NCBI GenBank assembly: GCA_002633025.1
Contig: NMRB01000029.1
Coordinates: 623,597 to 687,596, forward strand
Direction: 5' to 3'
Origin: Notospermus geniculatus
Lineage: Eukaryota; Nemertea; Pilidiophora; Heteronemertea; Lineidae
Length of the DNA: 64,000 bases
A program made the position numbers and the translations under genes. Below, piece after piece: positions 44,099 to 54,830 of the stretch. Under the pieces are notes generated by a model. It did not search any database. It was not told the origin of the DNA and saw nothing but the letters and a program-made list of their open reading frames with translations. The stretch's first letter is position 1. Every line of letters starts with the position of its first letter.

Positions 44099-44147
44099 TC
44101 AGCAGAAACGCGATTCGGAACCAAATTAATTACACCACGACCACAGT

Positions 44148-44588
44148 TCAATCATATGCACCCTCAATCGTTGAAATCAAGATAGAGAACTTCGACATCA
44201 GATAACTCAAAAACACGACAAATAAAATGATTGATCGCGGTTTAATTGTCCAGAATAATTTGAACACCACTGCTGTGTTCATAACATTTTTGCTGTCTGC
44301 GATCGAAAGCGTTCTCGCTTTAAAAATGTCAGAATATGATTGACTCGGATAACAACTATTAAACAGAACTAGATCTGGAATCAACCCAATATCTCCCCAT
44401 CGATCTCTTACATGAACTTCCTTAGGGATTTCTTTCATATTAAGCAGCCAGATTTCTATTTGGATAATGAGTTTTGACTTGTCTGTGACAGTGGATCCCC
44501 AATTGAGTGATGGGCGAGAGTGAGGGAAAAGGCGTCCATCCATCAGAGAACGCGTTCGATATCGACGCAGTTTGGCATTTAACACGAA
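44148..44588 (-). pseudogene. Possible Cys-loop (nicotinic-type) receptor ligand-binding-domain fragment
   Basis: A 145-codon frame on the minus strand shows three blocks in the order expected of a nicotinic-like extracellular domain: VLNAKLRRYRTRS (compare the N-terminal helix LLxxYNxxxRP), TVTDKSKLIIQIEIWLL (compare DVDEKNQxLTTNxWL) and IGLIPDLVLFNS (compare IWxPDLxLYNS). A weaker VVFKLFWTI follows where the family has xFKSSCxI. The WxDxxLxW block is absent and neither Cys-loop cysteine is present. Together with the immediate upstream TAG, this suggests a decayed copy or exon fragment, not a working receptor. The alternative is chance similarity; I cannot run an alignment. Confidence 0.35.
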
Positions 44589-45451
44589 TCTAATACACTA
44601 CATCCTAAATTGCATTTAAATTCTAAAAACATTTGAATTCTGCCTAATAGTCAAATTACTTCACTGAATGCTTCTCAATAATTTCGAAGCGAAAGCAAAT
44701 TCAGTTTTTCCTTGATATTTGATCTCGTGTCTCAAATCTAAGTAGTTGCCTGATGGAAAAGGAAGTCATATTATTATGCGCCAGTTTCAACATTAGTTGG
44801 CGTATTTTTTATTCTCATATTCTGGTGGTTTTTTCAGAGCGCTAATGCTGAATATCGAATTACGTGTATGTAGGGTGGGAGAGATCATAATTTGTAATTA
44901 CACAAGCTATCAAGATGACATAAAAACCCAATCCCATACCAATGCCAGATTAATGCCATGCTGCGTTTGGGTATTGCTTTCATATAACACCAGATTATAT
45001 TATAGCGGTTAACCATTAAAAACGAGAATTGGCCTGGACACAGAAAATCGGCTGTTGACGCCAAGATCAGAGTGCATTGGACAGCGTTGCGTGGAATCTT
45101 CTCGCCAGCGATGTTCGCCTAATGTCAAACAATACCAAGGCCGATATCGCCTAGTCTGCGGTGGCTGGGGAGAAGATTGGTGGCGAATAGATCGCTTGCG
45201 ATATCGCCTAGTGTGCTGCTGGTCGTCACCGACCCATCTCTCACTGACAGTGAGGTTATCAACGTATAAACTCGCATGCACTCATAGTAGAGTTGGCTCA
45301 CACTTGGGCTGCACACAGACAAAGTCTCACGTCCGCGAGATTTGAAATCGTGTGTGCCACTGCCGCGTGGCGGACATAAAAGTCGCAGATATGAGGTAGC
45401 ACACATAAATTTTAGCTTACAGACATGGTTCGCAGTCCGTATGTTTCCTTC
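44589..45451. other. Non-coding stretch
   Basis: Two CGATATCGCCTAGT words (45140 and 45199) form a local repeat around GC-rich sequence. Overlapping frames of 90-96 codons on both strands there are unrecognised. Confidence 0.45.
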
Positions 45452-45496
45452 TTGGAGGAATTATATTGACAATATTGCCAATATATAATCCTCCAA
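45452..45496. repeat. 45-bp hairpin
   Basis: TTGGAGGAATTATA at the left and TATAATCCTCCAA at the right, around an AATATT-containing loop. Confidence 0.85.
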
Positions 45497-46270
45497 GGTT
45501 TCCCTCCAATGAGAACTTCTTCCGGTGTGCCCGTGTTGAGAAACTCATTTTCGAAAGCAGTTGTTTTCTATTTCCTAAAGTTACAACCAAAAACTGCTTT
45601 TGTGTTCTATATTTAATTGTTGTTGCCATGGAACCCACAAACACAAACAGGCATCAGCAGAAAGAAACACATTTAGTTGATACGGAAAAGTTTATCATGA
45701 GGCGTTCGTACATCAAAATGGAAATGTAGAGAAATCTAACTTCTTCTGAATTGGACAGTTATTTCTCTGTCATCTAATGGCAGAACCTTTTTCAAGAAAC
45801 ATCACGTGTGGCAAACCAAGTAATTCGTACGTTTTGTAAAGTGTCAAGTAAGTGAAAAATGTCGATACGTTTACATACCAACAACCTTCAGAACACTTCT
45901 ACCATCCCCCAAGTGGGTTTGTCCTTCAAGATGAATGGTAGACCCTCACTTTGCCATTAGATAGATCCCTCCGACTGTTAAATGCTATTATACAAACTTA
46001 CTTTATTGGAAAATAGATTATTCTATCCGTGACAAGTTGACTTCATTAGGTGTCAGGCGGGGACTGAATTGCTAACGGTCTGGTGAGCATTTGTTACTGA
46101 GCTGAACAAGCAACCAATGATTGATCAAGCGAAGCACGCAACAAGTTTCAATCTGCCAACGAATTTTCCGGCCATGTCGTGGTTTTTTCGCCCCTCCTCC
46201 TGTCCTCACAACTCTGACAATTGACATGAAGGTGTAAGAGGTATTGTGTCCTAGGAACACTGAAAGCCTT
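45497..46270. other. Non-coding stretch
   Basis: AAAGCAGTTGTTTT faces AAAACTGCTTTT at 45554-45602, a minor inverted repeat. Nothing else. Confidence 0.45.
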
Positions 46271-46430
46271 GGCATAGGCAAGCATCTCATCCCCAGAATG
46301 TCTATCATCATCTTGCCTAATGTTCCTTACCCAGATCGTCTAATGTAAAGATTGGGCAAAATGCCCAATAGGCGAAATGCCTAACATGATAGACATTCTG
46401 GGGATGAGATAATGCCTAACCTATATTAGG
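46271..46430. mobile_element. MITE 'TAGGCATTTTGCCTA' family, copy 3
   Basis: ATCTCATCCCCAGAATGTCT at the left is mirrored by AGACATTCTGGGGATGAGAT, then AATGCCTAACC at the right. The interior has GGGCAAAATGCCCAA. It is shorter than copies 1 and 2. Confidence 0.85.
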
Positions 46431-47040
46431 TACATGTATGCATGCAAAGGCTTTCGGTGAATGCAAGTCCTAGTAACAATGCAGCCTGCTATTGTTAGGT
46501 TATATTCCAAAAGTCATTCATGCTTTCTATAGCCACGTGTCTTAATCCTCATTTAACAATGAAACCGGACTAAGATTCCAGGAGGACTTTGATTCCTGCC
46601 GCATCCGACAGAGGGCAAACCTCAGAGAAAGGAGCCTCATCAGTTATACCATCGGTCTCAAGTTAGCATGAAACCACGCAAGAACTAATTTATCTATTTT
46701 TTATCAAATGATTTATTACGTCCAGGAAGTTTCAAATTAATTTGTTTTCCACAGAATGAATTTCTGGTAGCTGGCTGAGCAGCGGTTTTATATTTTATTA
46801 AAGTCATTTTAGAAACAACCAGATGCTTGCCAACTCCCTCTGGGCTCACTGGTGTATCGAGCTTAAAGGAGACGGCACCATCTCCCACCTGCATCGCATG
46901 TACCGTTTAGAATAAATTGAAGAGAGCTCATTCACAAAGTTTTACAGGGACCCAACTTTTGCCTGGTGCAATGAACACGATTATCCCGTTCTCGTATTTC
47001 CTAAAATTCCTCCCTGCAGTTTTCGCCCTGTGTTAAAAAT
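46431..47040. other. Non-coding stretch
   Basis: Nothing recognised. Confidence 0.5.
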
Positions 47041-47226
47041 TAGGGAGGTTTAGAAATCAAACGATAAACGACAACGCTTACTTATTTTTCATACTACCAA
47101 AAATAGATAAGCGAGCTTATCTATTTTTGATACTACACATTAACCAGATTTTATATTGCATTATCGGTACAAAAATAACGTTGTCGTCAACGTTTACGTT
47201 TATCGTTTGATTTCTAAACCTCCGTA
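47041..47226. mobile_element. MITE family 'GGAGGTTTAGAAATC', copy 1
   Basis: TAGGGAGGTTTAGAAATCAA then ACGATAAACG at the left is mirrored by CGTTTATCGTTTGATTTCTA then AACCTCC at the right. ATATTGCATTATCGGTACAA followed by AAATAACGTTGTCGT is shared with the copies at 53372 and 53658. Unlike those copies it contains a 32-bp palindromic insertion. Confidence 0.9.
47098..47129. repeat. 32-bp near-perfect palindrome inserted with 7-bp direct repeats
   Basis: CAAAAATAGATAAGC, then GA, then GCTTATCTATTTTTG: 15-bp perfect arms with a 2-nt centre. ATACTAC flanks both sides (47091-47097 and 47130-47136). The sister copy at 53658 shows the uninterrupted ATACTAC. Confidence 0.85.
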
Positions 47227-49140
47227 TTTTCACGAGCTGCTACCGTATCTTTGAAATAGTTGAAAAAGTTCCTTTTGTCATACCGCAAGTCGGATAACTT
47301 GACAACGAACACCAAAAATGCCTCGAGTCGTTTGTAATGACTGCATTCTGGTTGCCATCGCTGCAAAGGCATTCAGTAGCCATTTTGTAAAAATTTCTAT
47401 ATCTGGACGCAATAATGCCTGCGAGAGGGTTACCCTACACCTCACAAGAGGCTCGCAGTGAAGGACCTTCGGAAAAAATTGGGCAGCAACGTACTAGCTT
47501 GGCAGTGGCCACATTGAAAGAGGCGCATGGGTATACTGCGGCTTCACTGAGATAGTGTTTAAGAGTCAGCCATAAATTCACTTTGCGTTGTAGTTTTCAA
47601 CATGGCGAGTGAAATAACGCCCAAGTCGATTAAAGCTTTGGCCAGTCTGTTATCCACTGACATATCTTTCGATGGAGAGCACTTGGCGAAAAACTGACGT
47701 GTACGTTTTTTGTTGGTATTCAAATTGACGACAAGCCTCAATATCATGGGACTGTGAAGCCAGCTTTTCCGTCCATACATCGAATGCCTCATACAAGGCA
47801 AGGAATACCAAACAATCCGTCCTTCACCGCTTTGAATAATGCATATCCGTCCATCTTCTGATCAGCTGACTCTGGTCGACAGCAACAATACTGAGTGTTC
47901 CCGCGTTGTCCTCCGGAGACAGCGGTGGTCCATCGGGTCAGCAGGTTAATGGAGCCGCATTAGCTTGCGATGAACGTTGCTGGTTCGCGCCGATTAATAT
48001 ACGAAGGACACTTTGCGTATTCCCCAAAGCAGTTACGTTGGTTTCGAAAGGACGAGATCAAAGCGGAGGGAAAGCGAAGGTTTAGCCGATTCTGTTTTTG
48101 CTCCTCGAATTTTTCTCGCAAAGGATTTGACTTGTTGCTCAATGGGCACAACTTGATCGCAGCACATTCTTTTATCACTCCAATCCTCGTCGGACATTTT
48201 CATTTCATGTGATGACATCGCTTCCATAGTTGCTGTACTCTTCAGAAATAGAAAACCTTTTGGGATTTCTGGCAAAAGGAAGAAAATCACCAAAGATATT
48301 TGGATCTCACTTCTTGAAATCAGCTCATGCTTCATATGTAGGCCTACTGTCTTTTCTACACTGAGAGGTCAATCCGACTATTAGTAAGTCACTACCAGAT
48401 TAAAGGCACAATGACCTGCCGGTCACATGGATTACAGGGTTGGTTCGTTGACCAGCCAAGCGTCAGTGACCTATTGAAATGAATACCCAATCAAGCCAGC
48501 CAAGTTACATGTACAGTACTGTAGGAAAGTTATAACTTCAAGGTTTGAAATAGACTGAATGGATAGTCGTGAATCTGTATGACCTCACAAAATAGATTTA
48601 CATGGAGATAGGAAATAGGATTTATCAGAAGGCTGGAAGCCTATAAAGCCGTGTGACCTGCAGATCATTGTGCTCCCACCCTGGCAGTGGCTCACTCCGA
48701 CTGACCTCGCTAAACTATGTTTACCCCACGACTTCCCACCAGTTGAACCTAATAATCCCTGCGACACATGTCTTCTTGTTTATCCAGAGAATCAATAAAT
48801 AATCTCTTATTGATCTATCGATCAGTTGAATAAACATGTATCTTCGATAAAGGAAATCGTATTTCATTTGTAATCGATAATTTGAGTTAATATTAGCCTT
48901 TCGTTCCCCGTATATTTCTTCGGGTATTTCTCTCTATCTTTGATGTTCAATACTTGGGCCGGGTATATCAAAACTTCTCTGAAATATTCATTTCATAGGA
49001 CGTCATCTGATTAAAATAGAGGCCCCATCGGCGCTCCGGAGACCCGTTTGTTGTTGAGCTAACTTCATGCTTTTTCTGATGATAAAAGTCACGGTGGTAT
49101 CAATATGGTATCGTACACTACCGGCGATACCTGCCTTTTA
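47227..49140. other. Unrecognised stretch
   Basis: Frames at 47970-48209 (+, 80 codons) and 48335-48036 (-, 100 codons) overlap. Neither is recognised. Confidence 0.4.
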
Positions 49141-49218
49141 GGGAGAGTCGCTCTGAATGGGGTTCGAACCGGAACCTCAACGGTGACAGGCGCCGATCTT
49201 CCACAACGCCACTCTCAC
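49141..49218 (-). mobile_element. tRNA-like (SINE-type or tRNA pseudogene) sequence
   Basis: On the minus strand: GAGAGTGGCGTTGTGGAAGA (A-box-like) and, about 35 nt on, a perfect B box GGTTCGAACCC. The outer GAGAGTGG/GCGACTCTC ends can partly pair as an acceptor stem. The anticodon arm is poor, so a functional tRNA is unlikely. Confidence 0.5.
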
Positions 49219-49328
49219 AACCTCCTCAATGATGTTGTGTTGATTAAGACTTTGTCTATTTTGCTACTCACTGTCACTTCCGTTTCCGGGACACGCATCT
49301 CATCTTGCCTCTAATTAACCAGGGTCAC

Positions 49329-49350
49329 GCAGCAGCAGCAGCAGCAGCAG
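49329..49350. repeat. (CAG)n microsatellite
   Basis: GCAGCAGCAGCAGCAGCAG and one further CAG, an uninterrupted 22-bp run. Confidence 0.95.
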
Positions 49351-49432
49351 AAGTGCTTGGCTTTTAGGGTACGCTGAAATATCGGAGTTCCGTTGACAAA
49401 TGAAATGGTAGACGACGGAGATTCCAAGTTTC

Positions 49433-50560
49433 GTCCAATGAACTTCACACAGTCGCACCCTTGCACGCATGTTTGCTCTGTGAAGGTCAAATCTACTGAT
49501 GAAGCGACCAGTCACTCGGAAGGGAAGCCTTCGTTTGGTTCCTCATTTAAAATCGTAGTAAACCAACATTGGTCTCTACCGTGATCGTGGTAGCAGGATG
49601 CGCTGATAAAATTACAAGGTCGAAATTTCCATTTATTTTCCGGTTCGAAGTTCCAATGAATTCGGTTTAATCAAATGTTCAACGATGATTTGTATGTATG
49701 TGACGCTGCACACGATTCAGTCGTGCCTGCGCATGATGTTTGATTCCAATACCGGATTAACCGCAAATAGTATATGCATTGACGTGTACCTAGCAGCGGA
49801 GTTGGTTATAATCAGTGGTGTCTAGTGTCATCTTTTGCCATTTCAGGGCCTATGTACATGTACATGTACACATGTACCTGTACTTGACGCGAATGCGAAA
49901 AAAACGAGTGGCCGCATTTTTCTCATGATTTCGATTTTAGGTCAAACCCTGTAACATTTTATGCATACCCATCTCGCATTCAGCACAGTTTTACAGAGTC
50001 AAGTTAACGGAGCGAGTTATGGGTATAAAAGAAGCTACACGGGGGGGCAACACTTCCTATAGATGGATAAAAAATAATTATTATATATTTTTTTGCGAAG
50101 TAATTCTGTATCCAAAAATCAATGTAACTAAATCCGGATAAATATCCTCCCTATTGATTTCAGATTAAATATCTTGTTAATTGCGACGAGCGACAGCTGT
50201 TCCTTGAATAGTTTTATTTACAGAGACTGACACATGTTCTGCCTCTGCTCAATGCAACCGGTCGGTTCTGTTTAGGAGTGGCTCTCTCACAATGCCGGTA
50301 TTTGTCCACAGAGTGTGCTTTAACAGGTGTTTGTGGGAGGGAGGGATTGGATTGTAAAGCAAGGATAAATTGAATAAAGTCTAGGTGGTCCATTTAACCT
50401 AAATTAACCCACTCTCATTTTCATGTAGTAGGAACAGATGCCCTAAATGATGTATATAATTCCGTCCATTGAACTTTAACGTAGTCGCACCCTTGCACGC
50501 CTGTTGACTCTGGAGAAGGTCAAACCTGATTAAGCGACCACGCGCTCGGAAGACGAAGAC
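49433..50560. repeat. Diverged direct repeat pair (49433-49530 and 50462-50560)
   Basis: Both segments read CGTCCA.TGAACTT, GTCGCACCCTTGCACGC.TG, CTCTG.GAAGGTCAAA and AAGCGACCA with scattered changes; about 100 bp each, 1.03 kb apart in the same orientation. Function unknown. Between them lie ACATGT repeats (49851-49880) and non-coding DNA with a TATA-like GGTATAAAAG at about 50029. Confidence 0.7.
49851..49880. repeat. ACATGT-type microsatellite
   Basis: ATGTACATGTACATGTACAC followed by ATGTAC. This is the densest example of a palindromic word spread through the window. Confidence 0.85.
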
Positions 50561-50669
50561 TCCGCTTCAAGTGCTTCTACATCCGATAATTCCTTTGAGG
50601 ATTTCACAGCTGATACTTTATTCACGATAAGTCAAACTCCCCCGCAGTTTCAAACCGCTCCTTCTGCCA

Positions 50670-51050
50670 ACTTAGTGAGGTTTCGCAAATCTGACGAAAT
50701 ACGAAGTACGAACTACAAAATTGGACTTCATTTGTATGACGTAATGTATTTCAGGAGGTGGTTGGTACCACAAACATCGTCTTAGCGTATGACGTTAGAC
50801 CGATAGAGTTACGGTGTATATTAAACTTTGAAATTTATCTTTCGTTTCCACTTCGTAGTGGAAATTTAAAAATTCAGGATGCATCATAACTCTCTCTCAG
50901 TCTTACATGATATGCTAAAAGACGCACTGGTACCAGGGACATTTGTGGTACCAACCATCTCCAGAAATACATTAGGCCCTGGAAGTGAAGTTGACTTTCG
51001 TATTTCGTATGACTTCGTGTATCGTCAGATTTGCGAAACCTCGCTAAATG
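50670..51050. mobile_element. ~380-bp fold-back with nested hairpins
   Basis: GAGGTTTCGCAAATCTGACG at the left is mirrored by CGTCAGATTTGCGAAACCTC at the right (20-bp perfect). Moving inward, GGTTGGTACCACAAAC faces TTTGTGGTACCAACC, and the centre has TTTCCACTTCGTAGTGGAAA. Three concentric inverted repeats; non-coding. Confidence 0.85.
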
Positions 51051-51750
51051 TCAGTGTTTATTGTAGTGAACTAGTATGTGACAGGGAAATAAATGCTGGG
51101 GCCGAGCGTAGATAACGCTGGACGTCTCTTCAGCCATTTTGGAGAAGAAAGCCATATCTGACGACACACGGCACGCGTTCCCCAAACCCATCTCTTTTAA
51201 ATAGCCTATCGCTGAGAGCACTACACCTGAGTGAAGCCTACCATTTCGGCTGATTCACTTATTTAGTGAGTGAACCCAAGCGACAACCAATTCCCTCGAG
51301 CCGAAGACATACCAACATTCGTAGTACTAGCTGACATCTCCCGCAGAGACAACCATCGCTGAACTGTAGCTTGCTTTGACATTTCCGGCCTTGCCGGTGT
51401 GCTGTCTTCTGCTTTGGTTTCTTCCGCTTGATAGTCACTCAGACGGGAAGCTTCAACGTGATGGAGTTTGGAATGGCCCCAAAACAAGGCATGCGACATT
51501 TCTCCATGTTATACGTGCTCTGGATGGTCTCTGTAACATCCTGGCTGCGGGCTGTTCGGAGCTGTCAGAAACGGTGCCTGTAGTCACCTCGGAAAGTAAT
51601 AATCTTATAGAATGCCAAACTGGACATCCTTAAATTGGAGACCCTACAGTACCACTACTAGTGGTTTAAAGCGTTTGGGGGGGGCATCGGCCGAAAGAAG
51701 TGTGCGAGGAGGGTTGGATGGGGGTTAGGGTTAGGATTAGATCAGCCCTC
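51051..51750. other. Non-coding stretch
   Basis: Overlapping 78- and 85-codon frames on opposite strands (51263-51630) are unrecognised. Confidence 0.45.
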
Positions 51751-51887
51751 GAATTTTTCAATTTCTTTGGGATAGAATTTTTTCCCATTTTGAGAAATTT
51801 TCTTAAAATGACATTGTCTCATTTTTCGGGCGGTATTTCTCAAAATGGGAAAAAATTGTCACCCCAGTTTGAGAAATTGAAAAATTC
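51751..51887. repeat. 137-bp fold-back with GAATTTTTCAATTTCT arms
   Basis: GAATTTTTCAATTTCT at the left and AGAAATTGAAAAATTC at the right; the inner TTTTTTCCCATTTTGAGAAA faces TTTCTCAAAATGGGAAAAAA. Likely a MITE. Confidence 0.85.
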
Positions 51888-52620
51888 CCACAAAAGTGCA
51901 AAATTTCCCACTTCTTATTTTCCACTTTTATTTCTTACTCCCTTATAGGAGATCCTACCTAATGCCTAATGCGAGGGTCCGTGGGATTAAGTCCGGTGGG
52001 AAGTTGTGTCTTTCACCTCAGAGAACCTTATTATTATTTCATATTGGGGTTCCAACACATTTAAGGTCTCCCCAACCGTGGATGGTTTCGCTACTCCATC
52101 GCCCCTGACTCGTGCCCTGCTGCAGTGTTTACAGATTGCGTGTCACTAAAGTACTGAATTTACCAAAGATAATTGAAAACTTTCTCTTAATTCTTCCTAT
52201 TTCCCGATGGATTTCTGGCTCGTTCTCACCGAGAAACATCCCATTTACCTCCTCTGTCAATGGCTCTCGTGTCGCCTTCCCTCTTAGCCTTCAATTTCCA
52301 ATTAAATCGACTGGATTAAGGGGCGTTGTGATGTGTACAGCAGGTCAGTAGTTGGTTTGGTCATCTAATGAACTGCTTCGGAGGCGACTGTTCTTGTGTT
52401 GATAGAGTACGAAGTTTTTTTTGAAAAATCCAGCGAATCTCTGGATTGTTGGACTAAGTGGTATCAGCTTTCCATCCCAGAGGTCTGTGTTGAATCTGAA
52501 GTCCTGGAGTTCCATTTAAGACAACGTATCTGACTGTTTTTGGTTGAATAACAAACAGTGCAAATTGCTTTCTTCGTTTACATTAACAGCGATATCGGTG
52601 ATCCAATTCTGCCCAACAAT
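51888..52620. other. Non-coding stretch
   Basis: Nothing recognised. Confidence 0.5.
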
Positions 52621-52654
52621 GGAAGACTGCAGTATCTGCATACTGCAGTCTTCC
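52621..52654. repeat. 34-bp palindrome, 15-bp perfect arms
   Basis: GGAAGACTGCAGTAT, CTGC, ATACTGCAGTCTTCC. The half-site CTGCAGTCTTC recurs at 52767. Confidence 0.95.
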
Positions 52655-52817
52655 CTTGTACAGCCTCTGCAGCCTTTCCTATTCAGTGAAGTGGACAATG
52701 TAGGTGTCACCTAAAACAAGGCAGATATGGCATAAAACGCAAGACCGCAGAAAATGCAGTTACTGCAGTCTTCGTTTGGAGGGCAGAATTGCTAGTGATG
52801 TTGGCGCTTGAGTTCGG

Positions 52818-52946
52818 TAAGCTGCTTTTTCACGAGGCGATTGCGGACACGGTTTCGGTGGCGGGAGCGGGTGCGAGGGAAACAGCTAAAGGGAAATACG
52901 TTGGATCTTCCGCGCTCGCAAACGCCTCGTGGAAAAGCAGCTTTAT
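52818..52946. mobile_element. MITE with AAGCTGCTTTTYCACGAGGCG ends
   Basis: AGCTGCTTTTTCACGAGGCG at the left is mirrored by CGCCTCGTGGAAAAGCAGCT at the right, followed inward by ATTGCG facing CGCTCGCAAA. The centre is GC-rich. It is non-coding; the 97-codon frame across it is not recognised. Confidence 0.85.
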
Positions 52947-53371
52947 ACTACATGTACGATTATGTAGAAATCGTGCGGCCTGCGTTTGACAAACTTCGAG
53001 ACGCAATGATTGTCAGGTATAAAGGAGATGAAATACAAACGGGACAAGCTTTTCTCGGGTTTCCACTGATGAACTGCCAACGGCTGATATACGGGATTTG
53101 AAACCATCATGGATTACTCCTTTGAGCGATTCGTGCTTGTCAGATGTTGGATTCATTTCGCTAATGCATTGCAGCATTTGCATTTGCTCATTTATTGTGA
53201 TGAGAGTCACCGGGTCAACAACAACGATTTCTGGATAAAATACGATTTGACGGGTATTTTTGGCACGGTTTAACCTCATAGTAATCACACACTTCAAGTG
53301 ACTTGTCCCTTTTCACTATCAGTGGCACTTTCATCAAGATTCTGAAATGGAAACCGTGACACAGAAGGCAG
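52947..53371. other. Non-coding stretch
   Basis: A 94-codon minus frame (53297-53016) is unrecognised. Confidence 0.45.
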
Positions 53372-53510
53372 TTTAAGAAATCAAACGGTAATGGTTAACT
53401 TTACGACAACGTTATTTTTCATACTGCGAATTCACCAGATTATATATTGCATTTTCGGTACAAAAAATAACGTTGTCGTAAAGTTAACGTTTATCGTTCG
53501 ATTTCTTAAA
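53372..53510. mobile_element. MITE family 'GGAGGTTTAGAAATC', copy 2
   Basis: TTTAAGAAATCAAACGGTAA then TGGTTAACTTTACGACAACG at the left is mirrored by CGTTGTCGTAAAGTTAACG and TTTATCGTTCGATTTCTTAAA read in parts at the right. The outer GGAGG is diverged. It lacks the 32-bp insertion of copy 1. Confidence 0.85.
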
Positions 53511-53657
53511 TTCCCTATTACCAGGTATTCACTGGAAAGGCTCGGTGAGAGCTTTCCAATGAATACCTATGTGACAGAATTCAGGAACTTTTCAGTTTTT
53601 TTCTACACATTTTGAAATAGGACAGAACGTACCCTTGCAGAGAACTATGCTGCATAA

Positions 53658-53827
53658 TCAATAGGGAGGTTTAGAAACCAAACGATAAACGTAAACTTTA
53701 CGACAACGTAATATTTCATACTACATGTACACATTATCAGATTTTATATTGCATTTTCGGTACAAAAATAAAGTTTTCGTTAACGTGTACATGTACGTTT
53801 ATCTTTGATTTCTAAACCTCCCTATTG
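53658..53827. mobile_element. MITE family 'GGAGGTTTAGAAATC', copy 3
   Basis: TCAATAGGGAGGTTTAGAAA at the left is mirrored by TTTCTAAACCTCCCTATTGA at the right. The interior ATACTACATGTACACATTA shows the empty site for the insertion in copy 1. It lies 147 bp from copy 2. Confidence 0.9.
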
Positions 53828-54526
53828 ACACAAAACGTTCTGTTCGTAGGTATACAACCATTGGCGATACTGTAAACATAGACTGCTTCCAATTGTACCC
53901 ATATTACTGGACGACACCCTCTGATCCTCAGAGACGCGGAGCAATGATCCCTCGTAGCGGTTGTAATGAAGTCGGCCGGCCAAGTAATTGGTGAGATCTC
54001 TATACGTACGGTCGGTACGAGGGAATCGACCGCAGGAAGGCAACACGTCTCATCAATATTCCTGCATTGTTTGCTATGGGACTTGGGTCAATATTGAGCG
54101 ATTATCTGAGTGGGGGTCACGGGTGTGGCCGGGTCGTATACGAGGCCTCCCCTGTGCCAATCTTCCTTAAATGATTCCAATCAATGGAGCTCTACTGTTT
54201 TGTTGAATAGGCCCCATGGATATCCCATCGTTAGCGAGGGAATATTTCTACTTATCGAGATGATTGGTTTCCATAAACTATATACTGCTCTACAATGGTA
54301 AAAACGCTGCGTTTAACTTGTCATCAGTGGGAGCATAATCAATTAAAGGAATAGCTCTGTCTTGTGCTACCTACTACATGGCAGCGCAGAGATATAGCTA
54401 TTCCTACAATCACCCATCTCCCCACTTATCACAAGTGGAGATACTGCATTTTACCATTGGGGTGGTTCAAACGGTTCCGGTAGATGAGCACCTTGTATGA
54501 CACGCGTAATAACTTCAATGATTCGA
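53828..54526. other. Non-coding stretch
   Basis: Nothing recognised. Confidence 0.5.
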
Positions 54527-54638
54527 ATTTTCGGCCCCAACCTGGGACCTTCCTCAGGCAAAACTACAACCACAACTAAACTTGCGGTTGTGCAGTGCTG
54601 TGGTTGTGCCTGAGGAAGGCCCCAGTTGAGGCCGAAAG
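54527..54638. repeat. Palindrome of the CTGAGGA-stem-GAAA family
   Basis: TTTTCGGCCCCAACCTGGGA, CCTTCCTCAGGCA at the left faces TGCCTGAGGAAGGCCCCAGT, TGAGGCCGAAA at the right. The centre has an ACAACCACAACTAAACTTGC/GGTTGTG pairing. It is a relative of 1572-1726 with different stem bases that still pair. Confidence 0.8.
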
Positions 54639-54710
54639 CATGATTTATTTAAATGAGGAGTGGTTCAAACGCATGCATTCAAGCAAGTCCTCAGAGCCAC
54701 CTTATTCACA

Positions 54711-54830
54711 AAGTCCCCCGTAACTTTTATGGGTCAGCAAATCCTTTGTCAAGCTGATAGTGAACAATAGGTTGCCCACAAATGGACAATAGTTTACGTA
54801 CTCCGTAAAGTTACGATAGCTTCGTGAATA
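54711..54830. mobile_element. MITE family 'TTCACAAAG', copy 2
   Basis: CTTATTCACAAAG at the left is mirrored by CTTCGTGAATA at the right; CCCGTAACTTT faces AAAGTTACG. The interior AAGCTGATAGTGAACAATAG and CAAATGGACAATAG matches 40570-40666. Confidence 0.8.

Noticed and set aside
43489-44151. Open frames of 207-220 codons crossing the N run
   Set aside because: They consist almost wholly of unknown residues produced by Ns.
50025-50040. TATA-like GGTATAAAAG (also about 15817 and 10598)
   Set aside because: No initiator, coding start or CCAAT arrangement nearby; such words are frequent in AT-rich DNA.
51724-51736. GGGTTAGGGTTAGG, an interstitial telomere-like repeat
   Set aside because: Only about two units; expected by chance in 64 kb.
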